Shown: positions 25,488 through 34,558 of the stretch, one piece after another
How the letters are laid out: each line of letters starts with the position of its first letter
Numbering within the stretch: position 1 is the stretch's first letter
From: an uncultured Anaerolineaceae bacterium
GTDB lineage: Bacteria; Chloroflexota; Anaerolineae; Anaerolineales; Anaerolineaceae
Length of the DNA: 64,000 bases
Assembly (NCBI GenBank): GCA_927443345.1
Contig: CAKMKJ010000012.1
Coordinates: forward strand, 1 to 64,000
Direction: 5' to 3'
Made by a program: the position numbers and the translations under genes
The notes under the pieces: generated by a model
What the model was told of the DNA's origin: nothing
What the model saw: the letters and a program-made list of their open reading frames with translations, nothing else
The model's database searches: none

Positions 25488-26717
25488 TTATGAAAACATC
25501 TTGACGACTTTTTGCAAAGAAACCACCAAATGGTTGATTTCTTCTTCAGTATTGTAAAGATAAAAACTGGCGCGCGATGAAGCCGGAATTCGGAAGCGGT
25601 CATGCAAAGGCATGGCACAGTGATGTCCGGCACGGACGGCGATGCCGTTCTGGTCGAGAATTTGGGCCACATCATGCGGATGAATGCCCGGAAGTGTGAA
25701 TGAAATCACGCCGCCGCGATGGGCAGCTTTTTCACCCATGATCTCCAAACCAGGAATAGTTTTCATCTTGACCATGGCAGATTGCACCAGTTTGTGTTCG
25801 TATTCGGCAATGTCATCCATGCCGATGGCACTCAAATAATCCACAGCCGCACCGAACCCAATGGCTTCAGCAATACAGAAAGTGCCAGCTTCAAACTTCC
25901 AGGGAAGTTCGTTGGGCGTAAAGGAGCGCAGAGAAACCTTGCGAATCATATCCCCGCCGCCCATGTATGGAGGCATTTTGTCTAGCAATTCTTCCCGTCC
26001 ATAGAGTGCGCCAACACCAGTTGGACCAAGCATCTTGTGAGCCGAGAAAGCCATAAAATCTACATCCAGGTCTTTTACTGATACCGCAAAATGCGGAACC
26101 GATTGGGCACCATCCACAACGGTGATCGCGCCAGCGCGTTTGGCCTTGGCAATCATGGCTTTGGCTGGATTAATCGTTCCCAACACATTGGACATATGAA
26201 CAAAGGCTACCAACTTTGGGTTTTGTTCCAACAATTGGTCAAAAACCGCTTGATCCAGGTCGCCGTCATCGGTGACAGGAATGAACTCTAGTCTGAGTCC
26301 TTTTTCTTCTGCCAGCATCTGCCAAGGCACCAGGTTGGAGTGATGCTCCATCTCGGTCAGGATAACGAGGTCACCCTTTTCGAGAAATGCCCTACCCCAG
26401 GTATTGGCCACCAGGTTTATGGATTCAGTGGCATTTCGGGTGAAAATGACTTCTTTAGGTTTATCAGCACCAATAAAGGCAGCAACTTTGGCTCGGGCGC
26501 CTTCATACATTGCGGTGGCGCGTTCAGCCAGGTAATGTACACCGCGGTGAATATTGCCGTTTGAATTGCGGTAATAGTCATCCATGGCCTCAATCACAGA
26601 GGCCGGCTTTTGTGCAGTGGCGGTTGAATCTAAATAAACCAAAGGTATCCCCAGGTTTATTTCAATCCCAAGGATCGGAAAATCTTCTCGAATTTTTTCA
26701 ACATTGTAGATTGTCAT
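25488..26717 (-). CDS. sufS: cysteine desulfurase SufS
   Basis: 409 residues from ATG 26717; a TTG at 26738 would overlap the upstream gene and has no better site. PLP-dependent group II desulfurase. The PLP lysine is in SAHKMLGPTGVGALYG and the persulfide cysteine is in RAGHHCAMPLHDRF. It releases sulfur from cysteine and passes it to SufU. It lies between the small 97-residue gene and sufU in the leftward operon. Confidence 0.93.
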   Translation of the reverse strand: MTIYNVEKIREDFPILGIEINLGIPLVYLDSTATAQKPASVIEAMDDYYRNSNGNIHRGVHYLAERATAMYEGARAKVAAFIGADKPKEVIFTRNATESINLVANTWGRAFLEKGDLVILTEMEHHSNLVPWQMLAEEKGLRLEFIPVTDDGDLDQAVFDQLLEQNPKLVAFVHMSNVLGTINPAKAMIAKAKRAGAITVVDGAQSVPHFAVSVKDLDVDFMAFSAHKMLGPTGVGALYGREELLDKMPPYMGGGDMIRKVSLRSFTPNELPWKFEAGTFCIAEAIGFGAAVDYLSAIGMDDIAEYEHKLVQSAMVKMKTIPGLEIMGEKAAHRGGVISFTLPGIHPHDVAQILDQNGIAVRAGHHCAMPLHDRFRIPASSRASFYLYNTEEEINHLVVSLQKVVKMFS

Positions 26718-26730
26718 TTTTATCCGGTTC

Positions 26731-27024
26731 TTAGTCAACCTTGGCTAAATCAGGTTTTCCGGCTTTCTTGACCGGTACACGGATATGAGGAGACATCTGA
26801 GGAAACCACAAAATATGATCAGGAACCATCCAGCCATCAGTTAAATAAACATTGGTGCGAAATTGAACCGCAACCATCTTGGGGTCTACCTGCACAACGA
26901 TTCCCTTCTGCCAACCACGAATTCGTTCTGAGTTTTTCTCATGGTCGCAAAAGACCTCAACCGAATCGCCAACTTCATAAACAAACTCATGGTCCGGGGG
27001 GTTCATGAAAGGTATAGGTGTCAT
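26731..27024 (-). CDS. uncharacterised 97-residue protein in the suf operon
   Basis: I do not recognise a named family. The protein is probably cytosolic. Its core (about 16-80) is a run of short beta strands, VGDSVEVFCDHE, IRGWQKGIVVQVDP and MVAVQFRTNVYLTDGW, that reads like a small SH3/KOW/Tudor barrel. It ends in a basic PVKKAGKPDLAKVD tail. GGAG precedes the ATG. Its position between sufD and sufS, in the same direction with short spacing, implies a link to Fe-S assembly. It contains one cysteine, so it is unlikely to bind a cluster alone. Confidence 0.65.
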   Translation of the reverse strand: MTPIPFMNPPDHEFVYEVGDSVEVFCDHEKNSERIRGWQKGIVVQVDPKMVAVQFRTNVYLTDGWMVPDHILWFPQMSPHIRVPVKKAGKPDLAKVD

Positions 27025-27093
27025 ATAGTAGTCTCCACATTCGTCGTAAGGAATTTAACCGGTTTTTCTATAATACAATACTTCACCGATTAA

Positions 27094-28425
27094 TTAGTAT
27101 TCATTCATTTTTTGCTCAATGGCGTTTTGAAACCGCTTGCGTACACCTTCAAACGGAATACGCTGCATGATCGGATCAAAGAATCCTTCAACAATCAATT
27201 TTTCAGCTTCTTTTCGAGGAATACCGCGGCTTTCGAGATAAAAAACCTGCTCGGCATCCAGTTTGCCAACCGTGGCGCCGTGTGTGCAGCGCACATCATC
27301 GGTCAAGATTTCCAGTCCGGGGATCGAGTCCGCTCTGGCTTTTTCACTCAACACCAGGTTTCGATTCGCCTGATAACCGTCTGTTTTGGATGCGTTTTCG
27401 GCAACATAGATCATTCCTTGCCAAACAGAACGGCTTTCTCCTAATAATGCACCTTTAAATAACAAGTCACTGGTGGTGTTAGGCGCCATGTGATTTTGCT
27501 GGGTATCGTGATCTAAATGCTGATGGCCATTGGCAAAAAAGAAACCGGACATTTTGCCGGTGCTTCCCTGACCCACCAAATTTAGGTCAGAGAAATTCTT
27601 GGTCAAATGGCTGCCCAAGGCACCAAATATCCAATCCACTTCGGCGTCACGATCCACGCTGACCTTTTCGTGGGTGAAGTTCCAGTCTTGTGAACCCAAA
27701 GATTGAAGTTCAACAAAATTTAGGTTGGAATTCGGCCCCACCTTTACATCCATCAAGGCAGCATGCAAGTTTTGTCCGTTTTTGTTTTCTGCAGAGGCAG
27801 TTTCATGGACGTAAGTTGCAGAAGCGTTTTCTTCAAGATAGACAAACACTTGAAAGGCATGCAGGGTGCCTTCACCAGCAGTCCACAGCAGGCTGTGCAA
27901 AGGTTTTTCAACGGTCACATTTTTGGGGATGTACAGTAAAACACCGTTGCTGCCAAACGCAGCAGCCAGTGCGGCAAACTTATCTTCGGCATAAGTGGTG
28001 GAGGCTTGAAGCACCTTTGAAAAGATTTCAGCGTGTTCACTTTGTGCATGGCGTAAATCAGTAAAGATGACGCCCTGCTTTGCAAGCTTCTCATCAAGTT
28101 GGAGGGTGACCTGTGACCCGTTAAATAGGATTTCTCCGCCGTGTAAATCGTCGGTTAGTGGTTTGGTCAATTCAACAGGAATTTTTGATTCGACAATACT
28201 TGAATCTGCAAGTTGAAGCTGCCCCAGGCGCATTCCGCGGATACTGGTACGCTTCCAGGCTTCCTGGCTGTCATCCGGGAAAGGAAGTTTTTTGAATACT
28301 TCCCATGCCTGCTGCTGGTACTTGGTAAACTGACCTGATGTTTCTGAAAACACAGGGGCGAGGCTAAACTGCTCATCGACCAGTATTTTTTTGCTGCGTG
28401 TAATTAAGACTGCGTTATCTGTCAT
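27094..28425 (-). CDS. sufD: Fe-S assembly scaffold subunit SufD
   Basis: 443 residues of the SufB/SufD beta-helix family, with the conserved C-terminal region RCTHGATVGKLDAEQVFYL and GIPRKEAEKLIVEGFFDP. SufD pairs with SufB and two SufC in the SufBC2D complex and is needed for iron acquisition. It lies 25 bp after sufB. Confidence 0.94.
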   Translation of the reverse strand: MTDNAVLITRSKKILVDEQFSLAPVFSETSGQFTKYQQQAWEVFKKLPFPDDSQEAWKRTSIRGMRLGQLQLADSSIVESKIPVELTKPLTDDLHGGEILFNGSQVTLQLDEKLAKQGVIFTDLRHAQSEHAEIFSKVLQASTTYAEDKFAALAAAFGSNGVLLYIPKNVTVEKPLHSLLWTAGEGTLHAFQVFVYLEENASATYVHETASAENKNGQNLHAALMDVKVGPNSNLNFVELQSLGSQDWNFTHEKVSVDRDAEVDWIFGALGSHLTKNFSDLNLVGQGSTGKMSGFFFANGHQHLDHDTQQNHMAPNTTSDLLFKGALLGESRSVWQGMIYVAENASKTDGYQANRNLVLSEKARADSIPGLEILTDDVRCTHGATVGKLDAEQVFYLESRGIPRKEAEKLIVEGFFDPIMQRIPFEGVRKRFQNAIEQKMNEY

Positions 28426-28450
28426 GTTATATGTATCCCTGGGCTGCGGG

Positions 28451-29863
28451 TTAACCCACAGAACCTTCCATTTGCAGTTGGATCAGGCGGTTCATTTCAA
28501 CTGCGTATTCCATCGGCAGTTCCTTGACCAACGGTTCAATAAATCCTGAAACGACCATTGTGGTGGCTTCGTCCTGGCTCAAACCGCGACTCATCAGGTA
28601 AAACAACTGCTCTTCGCCAACTTTTGAAACAGTGGCTTCGTGACCAATGGTTACGTTTTCTTCGTCAATTTCGATGGTCGGATATGTATCTGAACGCGAT
28701 TGTGGATCAAGGATCAACGCATCGCAAGCCACATTTGACTTGGCATTGGTCGCACCTTTGTATACCTTCAACAGACCGCGATAAGAAGAACGACCGCCGT
28801 TCTTGCTGATGGATTTTGAAATGATACGTGAGCTGGTGTCGGGGGCCATATGCACGACCTTACCGCCGGCATCTTGATGCTGGCCAGTGCTGGCAAATGC
28901 AACTGAAAGAATTTCTCCGTGAGCCCGTTTCCCCACCAGGTAGCAGGAAGGGTATTTCATGGTCAGCTTGGACCCCAGGTTACAGTCCACCCATTCCATG
29001 GTGCCGTCTTCTTCCACCCTGGAGCGCTGTGTCACAAGATTGAATACGTTGGTTGACCAGTTCTGGATGGTTGTATACCGCACGCGTGCGCCTTTTTTGA
29101 CGATGATCTCAATCACTCCGCTATGGAAGGAATCAGTAGTGTAAGAAGGGGCGGTACAACCCTCAACGTAATGCACCTGGGCACCTTCATCGGCAATGAT
29201 CAAGGAACGTTCAAATTGCCCAATGTTGGCGATATTAAGGCGGAAATAAGCCTGCAAAGGCAGTTCCACTTTAACGCCCTTCGGCACATAAACGAAAGAA
29301 CCGCCAGACCAAACTGCGGAATTTAGTGCGGCAAATTTGTTATCTTCAATGGGAATGACCGTTGCAAAGTATTCTCTGAAAAGCTCAGGGTACTCTTTGA
29401 GACCATCTTCGATGCTCAAGAAGATCACACCCACCTTGGAAAGTTGTTCCTGGATGCTGTGATAGACCATCTCGGATTCATACTGCGCTCCGACACCTGC
29501 GAGGAACTTGCGTTCTGCATCAGGAATACCCAGACGATCAAATGTTTTCTTGATCGTATCGGGCACATCATCCCAATTGCCCTTTGAGGCTTCTGAAGGC
29601 CGTACGTAATAGAAAATGTTATCAAGGTCGAGGGCAGATATATCTGGACCCCATGCCGGCATGGGTCGTTGTTGATAGTGTGACAAAGCTTTAAGCCTGA
29701 ATTGGAGCATCCAATCAGGTTCTTGTTTCATGGAAGAGATGTTGCGCACAACTTGTACGCTTAATCCGCGCTCTGATTTGTATACAGAAGTATCGGGATC
29801 ACTGAATCCGTATTGATAATCATCCATTTTTGCGAGGAAATCGGGATTCTGTTCGTTACCCAT
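28451..29863 (-). CDS. sufB: Fe-S assembly scaffold subunit SufB
   Basis: 470 residues from ATG 29863, which has GGAG at a good distance; the TTG 12 bases earlier overlaps that site and is rejected. The SufB signature includes [19 protein letters not shown], the [15 protein letters not shown] region and [20 protein letters not shown] at the C-terminus. It is the scaffold on which the cluster is built. It lies between sufC and sufD. Confidence 0.95.
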   Translation of the reverse strand: MGNEQNPDFLAKMDDYQYGFSDPDTSVYKSERGLSVQVVRNISSMKQEPDWMLQFRLKALSHYQQRPMPAWGPDISALDLDNIFYYVRPSEASKGNWDDVPDTIKKTFDRLGIPDAERKFLAGVGAQYESEMVYHSIQEQLSKVGVIFLSIEDGLKEYPELFREYFATVIPIEDNKFAALNSAVWSGGSFVYVPKGVKVELPLQAYFRLNIANIGQFERSLIIADEGAQVHYVEGCTAPSYTTDSFHSGVIEIIVKKGARVRYTTIQNWSTNVFNLVTQRSRVEEDGTMEWVDCNLGSKLTMKYPSCYLVGKRAHGEILSVAFASTGQHQDAGGKVVHMAPDTSSRIISKSISKNGGRSSYRGLLKVYKGATNAKSNVACDALILDPQSRSDTYPTIEIDEENVTIGHEATVSKVGEEQLFYLMSRGLSQDEATTMVVSGFIEPLVKELPMEYAVEMNRLIQLQMEGSVG

Positions 29864-29888
29864 AATAATCTCCAATCCCTTCTACTAA

Positions 29889-30671
29889 CTAAGATGCAGA
29901 AGGAACACCATTCTCATATTTTTCACGAACCCAATCGTAACCATGTTCTTCAAGATGCAGGGCAAGATCTGCCCCACCGGATTCAACGATAGCACCGCCC
30001 ATCATGATATGTACGGCATCCGGTTTGACATAATTCAACATGCGTTGATAATGTGTGATCAGTAACACACCAATATTTTGACTTCTCAAGAGATTGACAC
30101 CTTCAGAAACAATTCTCAGGGCATCAATATCGAGCCCCGAATCTGTCTCATCAAGGATGGCAATTTCAGGCTGCAGAACAGCCATTTGAAGCACTTCAGC
30201 GCGCTTTTTTTCTCCACCTGAAAATCCTTCATTCAAATATCTGCCTGCAAAAGAGGAATCGATTTTTAAGACGCCCATCTTTTCTATCAGCAGCTTGCGA
30301 AACTCAGGTATCGGAATACCCTTGTCTTCAGGGTTTGAAGCTTTGCGCCTGGCATTCACAGCGGTGCGCAAGAAATTGGCGACGGTCACACCGGGGATGG
30401 AAACAGGATATTGGAAAGCAAGAAACAATCCCAACCTTGATCGTTCATCTACAGCCAAATCAAGAAGATTTTGACCTTTGAAGGTCACTTCGCCAGAATT
30501 TACAATGTAAGACGGATGTCCCATTAAGGTATAAGCCAGGGTTGACTTGCCTGTGCCGTTGGGTCCCATAATGGCGTGAACTTCCCCTTGCTTTACATTC
30601 AAATTGACGCCGTTTAATATTTGCTTGCCTTCAATGCTTACCTTTAAGTCTTTAATATCAAGTTCTGACAT
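29889..30671 (-). CDS. sufC: Fe-S assembly ATPase SufC
   Basis: 260 residues of the ABC ATPase fold: Walker [10 protein letters not shown] (36-44), Q-loop, signature [10 protein letters not shown], Walker [13 protein letters not shown]. SufC dimerises on SufB-SufD and its ATPase activity drives cluster assembly. It is the first gene of the leftward suf operon; the 241-bp spacer upstream holds the sufR-like gene's start and an inverted repeat. Confidence 0.96.
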   Translation of the reverse strand: MSELDIKDLKVSIEGKQILNGVNLNVKQGEVHAIMGPNGTGKSTLAYTLMGHPSYIVNSGEVTFKGQNLLDLAVDERSRLGLFLAFQYPVSIPGVTVANFLRTAVNARRKASNPEDKGIPIPEFRKLLIEKMGVLKIDSSFAGRYLNEGFSGGEKKRAEVLQMAVLQPEIAILDETDSGLDIDALRIVSEGVNLLRSQNIGVLLITHYQRMLNYVKPDAVHIMMGGAIVESGGADLALHLEEHGYDWVREKYENGVPSAS

Positions 30672-30718
30672 GCTTCTCTCCGTGGCGCTCGCGCCGGATA
30701 ATATATTAGTTTTTTATC

Positions 30719-30757
30719 ATATAATTCTATTTATTTTCTACAACAAAACAATTATAT
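30719..30757. promoter_or_regulatory. inverted repeat in the suf promoter region
   Basis: ATATAATT (30719-30726) and AATTATAT (30750-30757) are an 8-bp inverted repeat with a 23-bp spacer, in the AT-rich spacer about 50-85 bp upstream of the sufC start. Because the sequence is mostly A and T, chance is a real possibility. Confidence 0.3.
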
Positions 30758-30828
30758 CACGGTTGGTTTTCTGGGTCAATATTTACCATATTTATCTAGT
30801 TTATTAAGTATTTCTTCTTGTGTTTTTT

Positions 30829-30860
30829 ATAATAAGTATCTTATAATTGACACTTATTAT
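30829..30860. promoter_or_regulatory. candidate SufR-type operator
   Basis: ATAATAAGT (30829-30837) and ACTTATTAT (30852-30860) form a perfect 9-bp inverted repeat with 14-bp spacing, in the divergent spacer between sufC and the sufR-like gene and about 50 bp before the latter's start. A dimeric winged-helix regulator would bind such a site. It is unlike the cyanobacterial SufR site (CAAC-N6-GTTG), so this is position-based inference. Confidence 0.45.
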
Positions 30861-30912
30861 ACGCATATGGTATATTATTTTTATTAGAGGTAAGTTAGAG
30901 AAGGATGAATCT

Positions 30913-31539
30913 ATGAAAAGTACTCGCGACCGAATTTTACACACCTTGCTCACGAACCCCACGGCTACAATAACCGAACTTGCGCAAGCCGTGGATATCA
31001 ACACAATTTCTGTCAGACACCACCTGACTAATTTGCAAGCTGAAGGATTGATTCAGGCGAGTGAAGAAAGGCATGGCGTTGGCCGTCCACGTTTAATCTA
31101 TTCACTCACTGACACAGGGCTTGAGAAATTTCCCACCCGTTACATGACCCTCACCAACCGTCTTTTGGAACAACTAAAATCCACGCTCACCCAAAAAGAG
31201 ATCAATGAGCTATTTATTCGTATGGCCAAATCTTTGGCGTCAGACCACCTTGACCGCATCAGGAAATTACCTTTGGAACAAAAATTGGACGCCATTCGTA
31301 AAACTCTGGGCGACGAAGGATTCATGATTGAGTGGCAGAAAGTCGGAGAAGATTATCACATCATTGAAAAAGCCTGCCCATTTTACCACGTCGGGCAAGC
31401 ACATCCTGAAGTTTGTATCATGGATCAAACCCTGATTTCAACCATGCTTTCAATTCCCGCTTCAAAAGTCAAGTGCGTCTTAAGCGGTGATGTTCACTGC
31501 ACCTATGTCGTAACAGCCAAATCAATCGCGGAGGCTTAA
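30913..31539 (+). CDS. SufR-like Fe-S-sensing transcriptional regulator
   Basis: 208 residues from ATG 30913 (GAGAAGGA upstream; an in-frame ATG 66 bases earlier gives a poor N-terminus). An N-terminal winged helix-turn-helix (about 1-65; ITELAQAVDINTISVRHHL) is followed by a dimerisation region and a cysteine cluster: C155, C168, C188 and C196 (CPFYHVGQAHPEVC, KCVLSGDVHC). Cyanobacterial and mycobacterial SufR use such cysteines to hold an Fe-S cluster that controls suf repression. Divergent from sufC, it is very likely the local regulator. Confidence 0.85.
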   Translation: MKSTRDRILHTLLTNPTATITELAQAVDINTISVRHHLTNLQAEGLIQASEERHGVGRPRLIYSLTDTGLEKFPTRYMTLTNRLLEQLKSTLTQKEINELFIRMAKSLASDHLDRIRKLPLEQKLDAIRKTLGDEGFMIEWQKVGEDYHIIEKACPFYHVGQAHPEVCIMDQTLISTMLSIPASKVKCVLSGDVHCTYVVTAKSIAEA

Positions 31540-31541
31540 TC

Positions 31542-31895
31542 ATGGCAGATACCAGCACCCCCGGAACCAACCGCCCAGTTTGGGAAGCTGAAACCACCCA
31601 CCCCGAATTATGCGATCAACTACGTAAGGGGCTCAGTGAAGTAACCGACCCCGAACTTTCTCTTAACATAATCCAATTGGGTTTGGTTCGCAACATTAAA
31701 ATCACCGATGATAGCGCTATTGTAAAAATGATCCTCACCACGCCATTCTGTCCATATGGCCCCGCAATGTTGGAATCCACCCGCCAGAAAGCCGAACAAG
31801 TACTTGAACGACCTGTAGGTATTGATTTTGGCATGGAAAATTGGGATTTTGGAATGATGGAAGAAGGCTTAGGCGGTGAATGGGGTCTTTTCTAA
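31542..31895 (+). CDS. MIP18/DUF59 metal-sulfur cluster assembly protein (SufT-like)
   Basis: 117 residues. The family motif DPEL (36-39), the IIQLGLVRNI strand and TTPFCPYGP with the reactive cysteine are present. SufT/MIP18 proteins help maturation or transfer of Fe-S clusters. Two bases separate it from the sufR-like gene, so they share a transcript. The C-terminus has a Trp/Gly-rich tail (WDFGMMEEGLGGEWGLF). Confidence 0.88.
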   Translation: MADTSTPGTNRPVWEAETTHPELCDQLRKGLSEVTDPELSLNIIQLGLVRNIKITDDSAIVKMILTTPFCPYGPAMLESTRQKAEQVLERPVGIDFGMENWDFGMMEEGLGGEWGLF

Positions 31896-31934
31896 AAAAT
31901 CCCTTAATCTTTTCTAATTTATTTGCCTGCATGT

Positions 31935-31984
31935 GACTTTAATCCAGGACATTTCTACTTTGGTTTAACAGACTTTAATCCAGG
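31935..31984 (+). repeat. pair of 14-bp direct repeats before corA
   Basis: GACTTTAATCCAGG occurs at 31935-31948 and again at 31971-31984, 36 bp start to start, in the 124-bp spacer between the sufT-like gene and corA. They may be an operator for corA or a slippage remnant. Confidence 0.5.
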
Positions 31985-32019
31985 CTGTATTTTTTGGATA
32001 ATTGGATTAAAATCAATCC

Positions 32020-32997
32020 ATGATTCGCTCTGCTTTTTTTGAACCCAACCAAGCCGTTCAATTCTTAAATTCTATAGATGCTATTAAACCCAAGATGGGA
32101 TCTACAACCGGGTTTCTTTGGGTTAGTCTTGAATCTGCCACCGAAGCCGAAGTCAACTTAATATTAAGAGACACTTTCAATTTTCATCCATTATCCATCG
32201 AAGATTGTCTGAGCCCAGGCTACCAGGTTGCCAAAGTGGATGATTTTATCAGCTACCTGTTAATTATTGCACATGCGATAAAACCTGCTGAAGATATTCA
32301 TCAACTTGTTACACTTGAATTAGACTTGTTTATTGGTCAAAATTTTTTGGTCACTTGCTCAACTGAAGACAACATGTCACCTGTCGAAAAAGTATGGGAA
32401 AGAGTCCATAAGGATTTTCGTCTTTCAAATTTTGGCGCTGATTTCTTATGTCACACCATACTTGACGCACTTGTGGATGAATACATGCCGCTGATTGATC
32501 AAATGGATTCCGAGGTTGAACTCCTTGAAGATAGTGTGCTTGAAAAACCTGTACCTGCGACACTTCACAAATTGTTGATGCTCAAACACAGTATCATGGA
32601 ATTACGTCGTGTAATCTCTCCGCAGCGCGAAATGATAAACCGTTTGACGCGCGATGAATTTGAATTGATTGATCCACAAAGCCGATTGTACTTCAGAGAT
32701 ATTTATGACCATCTGGTCAGGATCCAGGACCTTTCAGATACTATTCGTGATATCGTGTCTGGCGCAATGGATATCTACCTGAATTCTACAAGCCTGCGAC
32801 TAAATGAAGTCATGAAAGCTTTGACTATCGTCTCAACAATATTCCTACCCCTTTCATTCATTGCCGGTGTGTTTGGCATGAATTTCACCCACATCCCCAC
32901 CGCCGCACATCCGCTTGGTTTCTATATTTGTGTCGCAGGGATGATATTGATCGGGGTGGCTATGCTGATCTATTTCAGATGGCGAAAGTGGTTTTAA
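32020..32997 (+). CDS. corA: CorA-family magnesium/divalent-cation transporter
   Basis: 325 residues: a cytosolic alpha/beta domain, a long helical stalk (about 140-255), and two C-terminal membrane helices. The ion-selectivity motif GMN follows the first helix (FIAGVFGMNF). CorA forms a pentamer that imports Mg2+, sometimes Co2+ or Ni2+. Nickel use by the hydrogenase makes that worth noting, but the sequence cannot tell the ion. Confidence 0.9.
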   Translation: MIRSAFFEPNQAVQFLNSIDAIKPKMGSTTGFLWVSLESATEAEVNLILRDTFNFHPLSIEDCLSPGYQVAKVDDFISYLLIIAHAIKPAEDIHQLVTLELDLFIGQNFLVTCSTEDNMSPVEKVWERVHKDFRLSNFGADFLCHTILDALVDEYMPLIDQMDSEVELLEDSVLEKPVPATLHKLLMLKHSIMELRRVISPQREMINRLTRDEFELIDPQSRLYFRDIYDHLVRIQDLSDTIRDIVSGAMDIYLNSTSLRLNEVMKALTIVSTIFLPLSFIAGVFGMNFTHIPTAAHPLGFYICVAGMILIGVAMLIYFRWRKWF

Positions 32998-33160
32998 TAA
33001 AAGAAAATCAATTGAGGAATTGAAATAGTCAGGATCGTTGCAGATAGTTGTTGCGATATAAGCCCAGAAGAAAACAATTGAAAAGATATCGCTAATAAAT
33101 GGTCTGACAACTCCAATAATTTTGGCGGAATACTGTTTCCAACCAAATTATTTAAGTAAG

Positions 33161-33191
33161 AACCCCGCTGAAAATTCAGCGGGGTTCATTT
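33161..33191. terminator. hairpin terminator between corA and the oxoamine synthase
   Basis: AACCCCGCTGAA and TTCAGCGGGGTT form a 12-bp GC-rich stem with a tiny AA loop, followed by CATTTTT on the right. It lies at the end of two converging genes. On the minus strand the tail is weaker. Confidence 0.8.
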
Positions 33192-33203
33192 TTGTGCCTA
33201 ATT

Positions 33204-34382
33204 TTAGATCAATCCGATTTCTTTGCCGACTTTTTCAAAGATTTCCAACACTTTGTCCATCTGAGCGTCGGTATGGGTTGCCATGTAGCTGGTGCGGAGC
33301 AATTGGTGACCGGCGTTGACGGCTGGCGAGATCACCGGATTTACAAACACACCGTTGTCGAACAACATCTTCCAGAACAAGAATGTCTTGGCATCATCGC
33401 CAATGATAATCGGCACAACGGGAGTGGTGGAATCTCCGATATCGAAACCAAGACTGGTGAAACCCTTGCGCATCTTATCTGCCACTTCGATGACCCGGGC
33501 AGCACGCTCTGGTTCTTCGCGCATTACCTGCAGTGAAGCCAATGCCGCAGCCGCATTTGAAGGCGGGATGCTGGCGCTAAAGATCAAGGCACGCGCGGCA
33601 TGTTGAATGTAGTGGATGGTGTCTTCATCCCCTGCAATGAAACCACCCAAAGAAGCAAAGGCTTTACTGAATGTGGACATGATCAAATCCACTTTATCGG
33701 TCACACCCAATTGCGCACAAGTGCCGTGCCCGCCTCCCAAAACACCCATTCCATGAGCATCATCAACCATCAAACGGGCACCGTATTTCTTGGCCAACTT
33801 GGAAATCGCCTCAACCGGAGCTAAATCGCCTTCCATGCTAAACATACCGTCTACGACAATCAATTTGCCGGCAGTGTCGGGGATGGAGGCTAAAACTTTT
33901 TCAAGATGTGCCATGTCGTTATGGCGATAACGTTCGATCTTTCCATAACCCAGGCGAGCGCCATCTACAATCGAAGCATGGTCATCTTTATCAAGAACCA
34001 CGACATCATCACGTCCAATTAAAGCACTGACAGTTCCTAAATTGGTCTGCATGCCGGTTGAAAAAACCAGTGAGGCTTCTTTGCCAACCCATTCAGCCAG
34101 TTCGCGTTCAAGTTGCTCATGCAATGACAGTGTGCCATTCAAGAATCTTGAACCCGTACAGCTTGTGCCATACCGCTTAATTGCTTCAATGGCTGCTTCA
34201 CGCACTTTGGGGTGAGTGGTTAAGCCTAGATAGTTGTTAGAACCGCACATGATCAGGCGCTTGCCCTGAAAAATGACTTCGGTTCCTTCGTTTTCATTCA
34301 AAGCAATAAAATAAGGATAAATGCCTGAAGCTTTTGCCTCTTTTGCAGTGGTGAAATTCTTGCACTTTTCAAACAGATCCAT
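33204..34382 (-). CDS. alpha-oxoamine synthase family enzyme (Kbl/BioF/SPT type)
   Basis: 392 residues from ATG 34382, which has GGAGG at the right distance; a TTG 12 bases earlier contains that site and is rejected. PLP-dependent acyl-CoA:amino-acid C-acyltransferase. Visible features: GSNNYLGLTTHPKV, CTGSRFLNGTLSLHEQLE, VDDAHGMGVLGGGHG, and the PLP lysine in STFSKAFASLGG. Candidates are 2-amino-3-ketobutyrate CoA ligase, 8-amino-7-oxononanoate synthase or serine palmitoyltransferase. No biotin or threonine-dehydrogenase gene lies nearby, so I leave the acyl substrate open. Confidence 0.85.
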   Translation of the reverse strand: MDLFEKCKNFTTAKEAKASGIYPYFIALNENEGTEVIFQGKRLIMCGSNNYLGLTTHPKVREAAIEAIKRYGTSCTGSRFLNGTLSLHEQLERELAEWVGKEASLVFSTGMQTNLGTVSALIGRDDVVVLDKDDHASIVDGARLGYGKIERYRHNDMAHLEKVLASIPDTAGKLIVVDGMFSMEGDLAPVEAISKLAKKYGARLMVDDAHGMGVLGGGHGTCAQLGVTDKVDLIMSTFSKAFASLGGFIAGDEDTIHYIQHAARALIFSASIPPSNAAAALASLQVMREEPERAARVIEVADKMRKGFTSLGFDIGDSTTPVVPIIIGDDAKTFLFWKMLFDNGVFVNPVISPAVNAGHQLLRTSYMATHTDAQMDKVLEIFEKVGKEIGLI

Positions 34383-34558
34383 GTGTTCCTCCAAATAATA
34401 GGGGTTGAAAATTAGCCCAAAATAACATAATCATTAACACTCATATATCAAGTTGGTTATGACTCAATCAAAATTTTAATATTCAATAAGCCTCCCACCT
34501 CTTCCCTTGTAAAGAAGAGTCATGCTATGATTAACCTATTCTAATTAAGGAAAAATAA

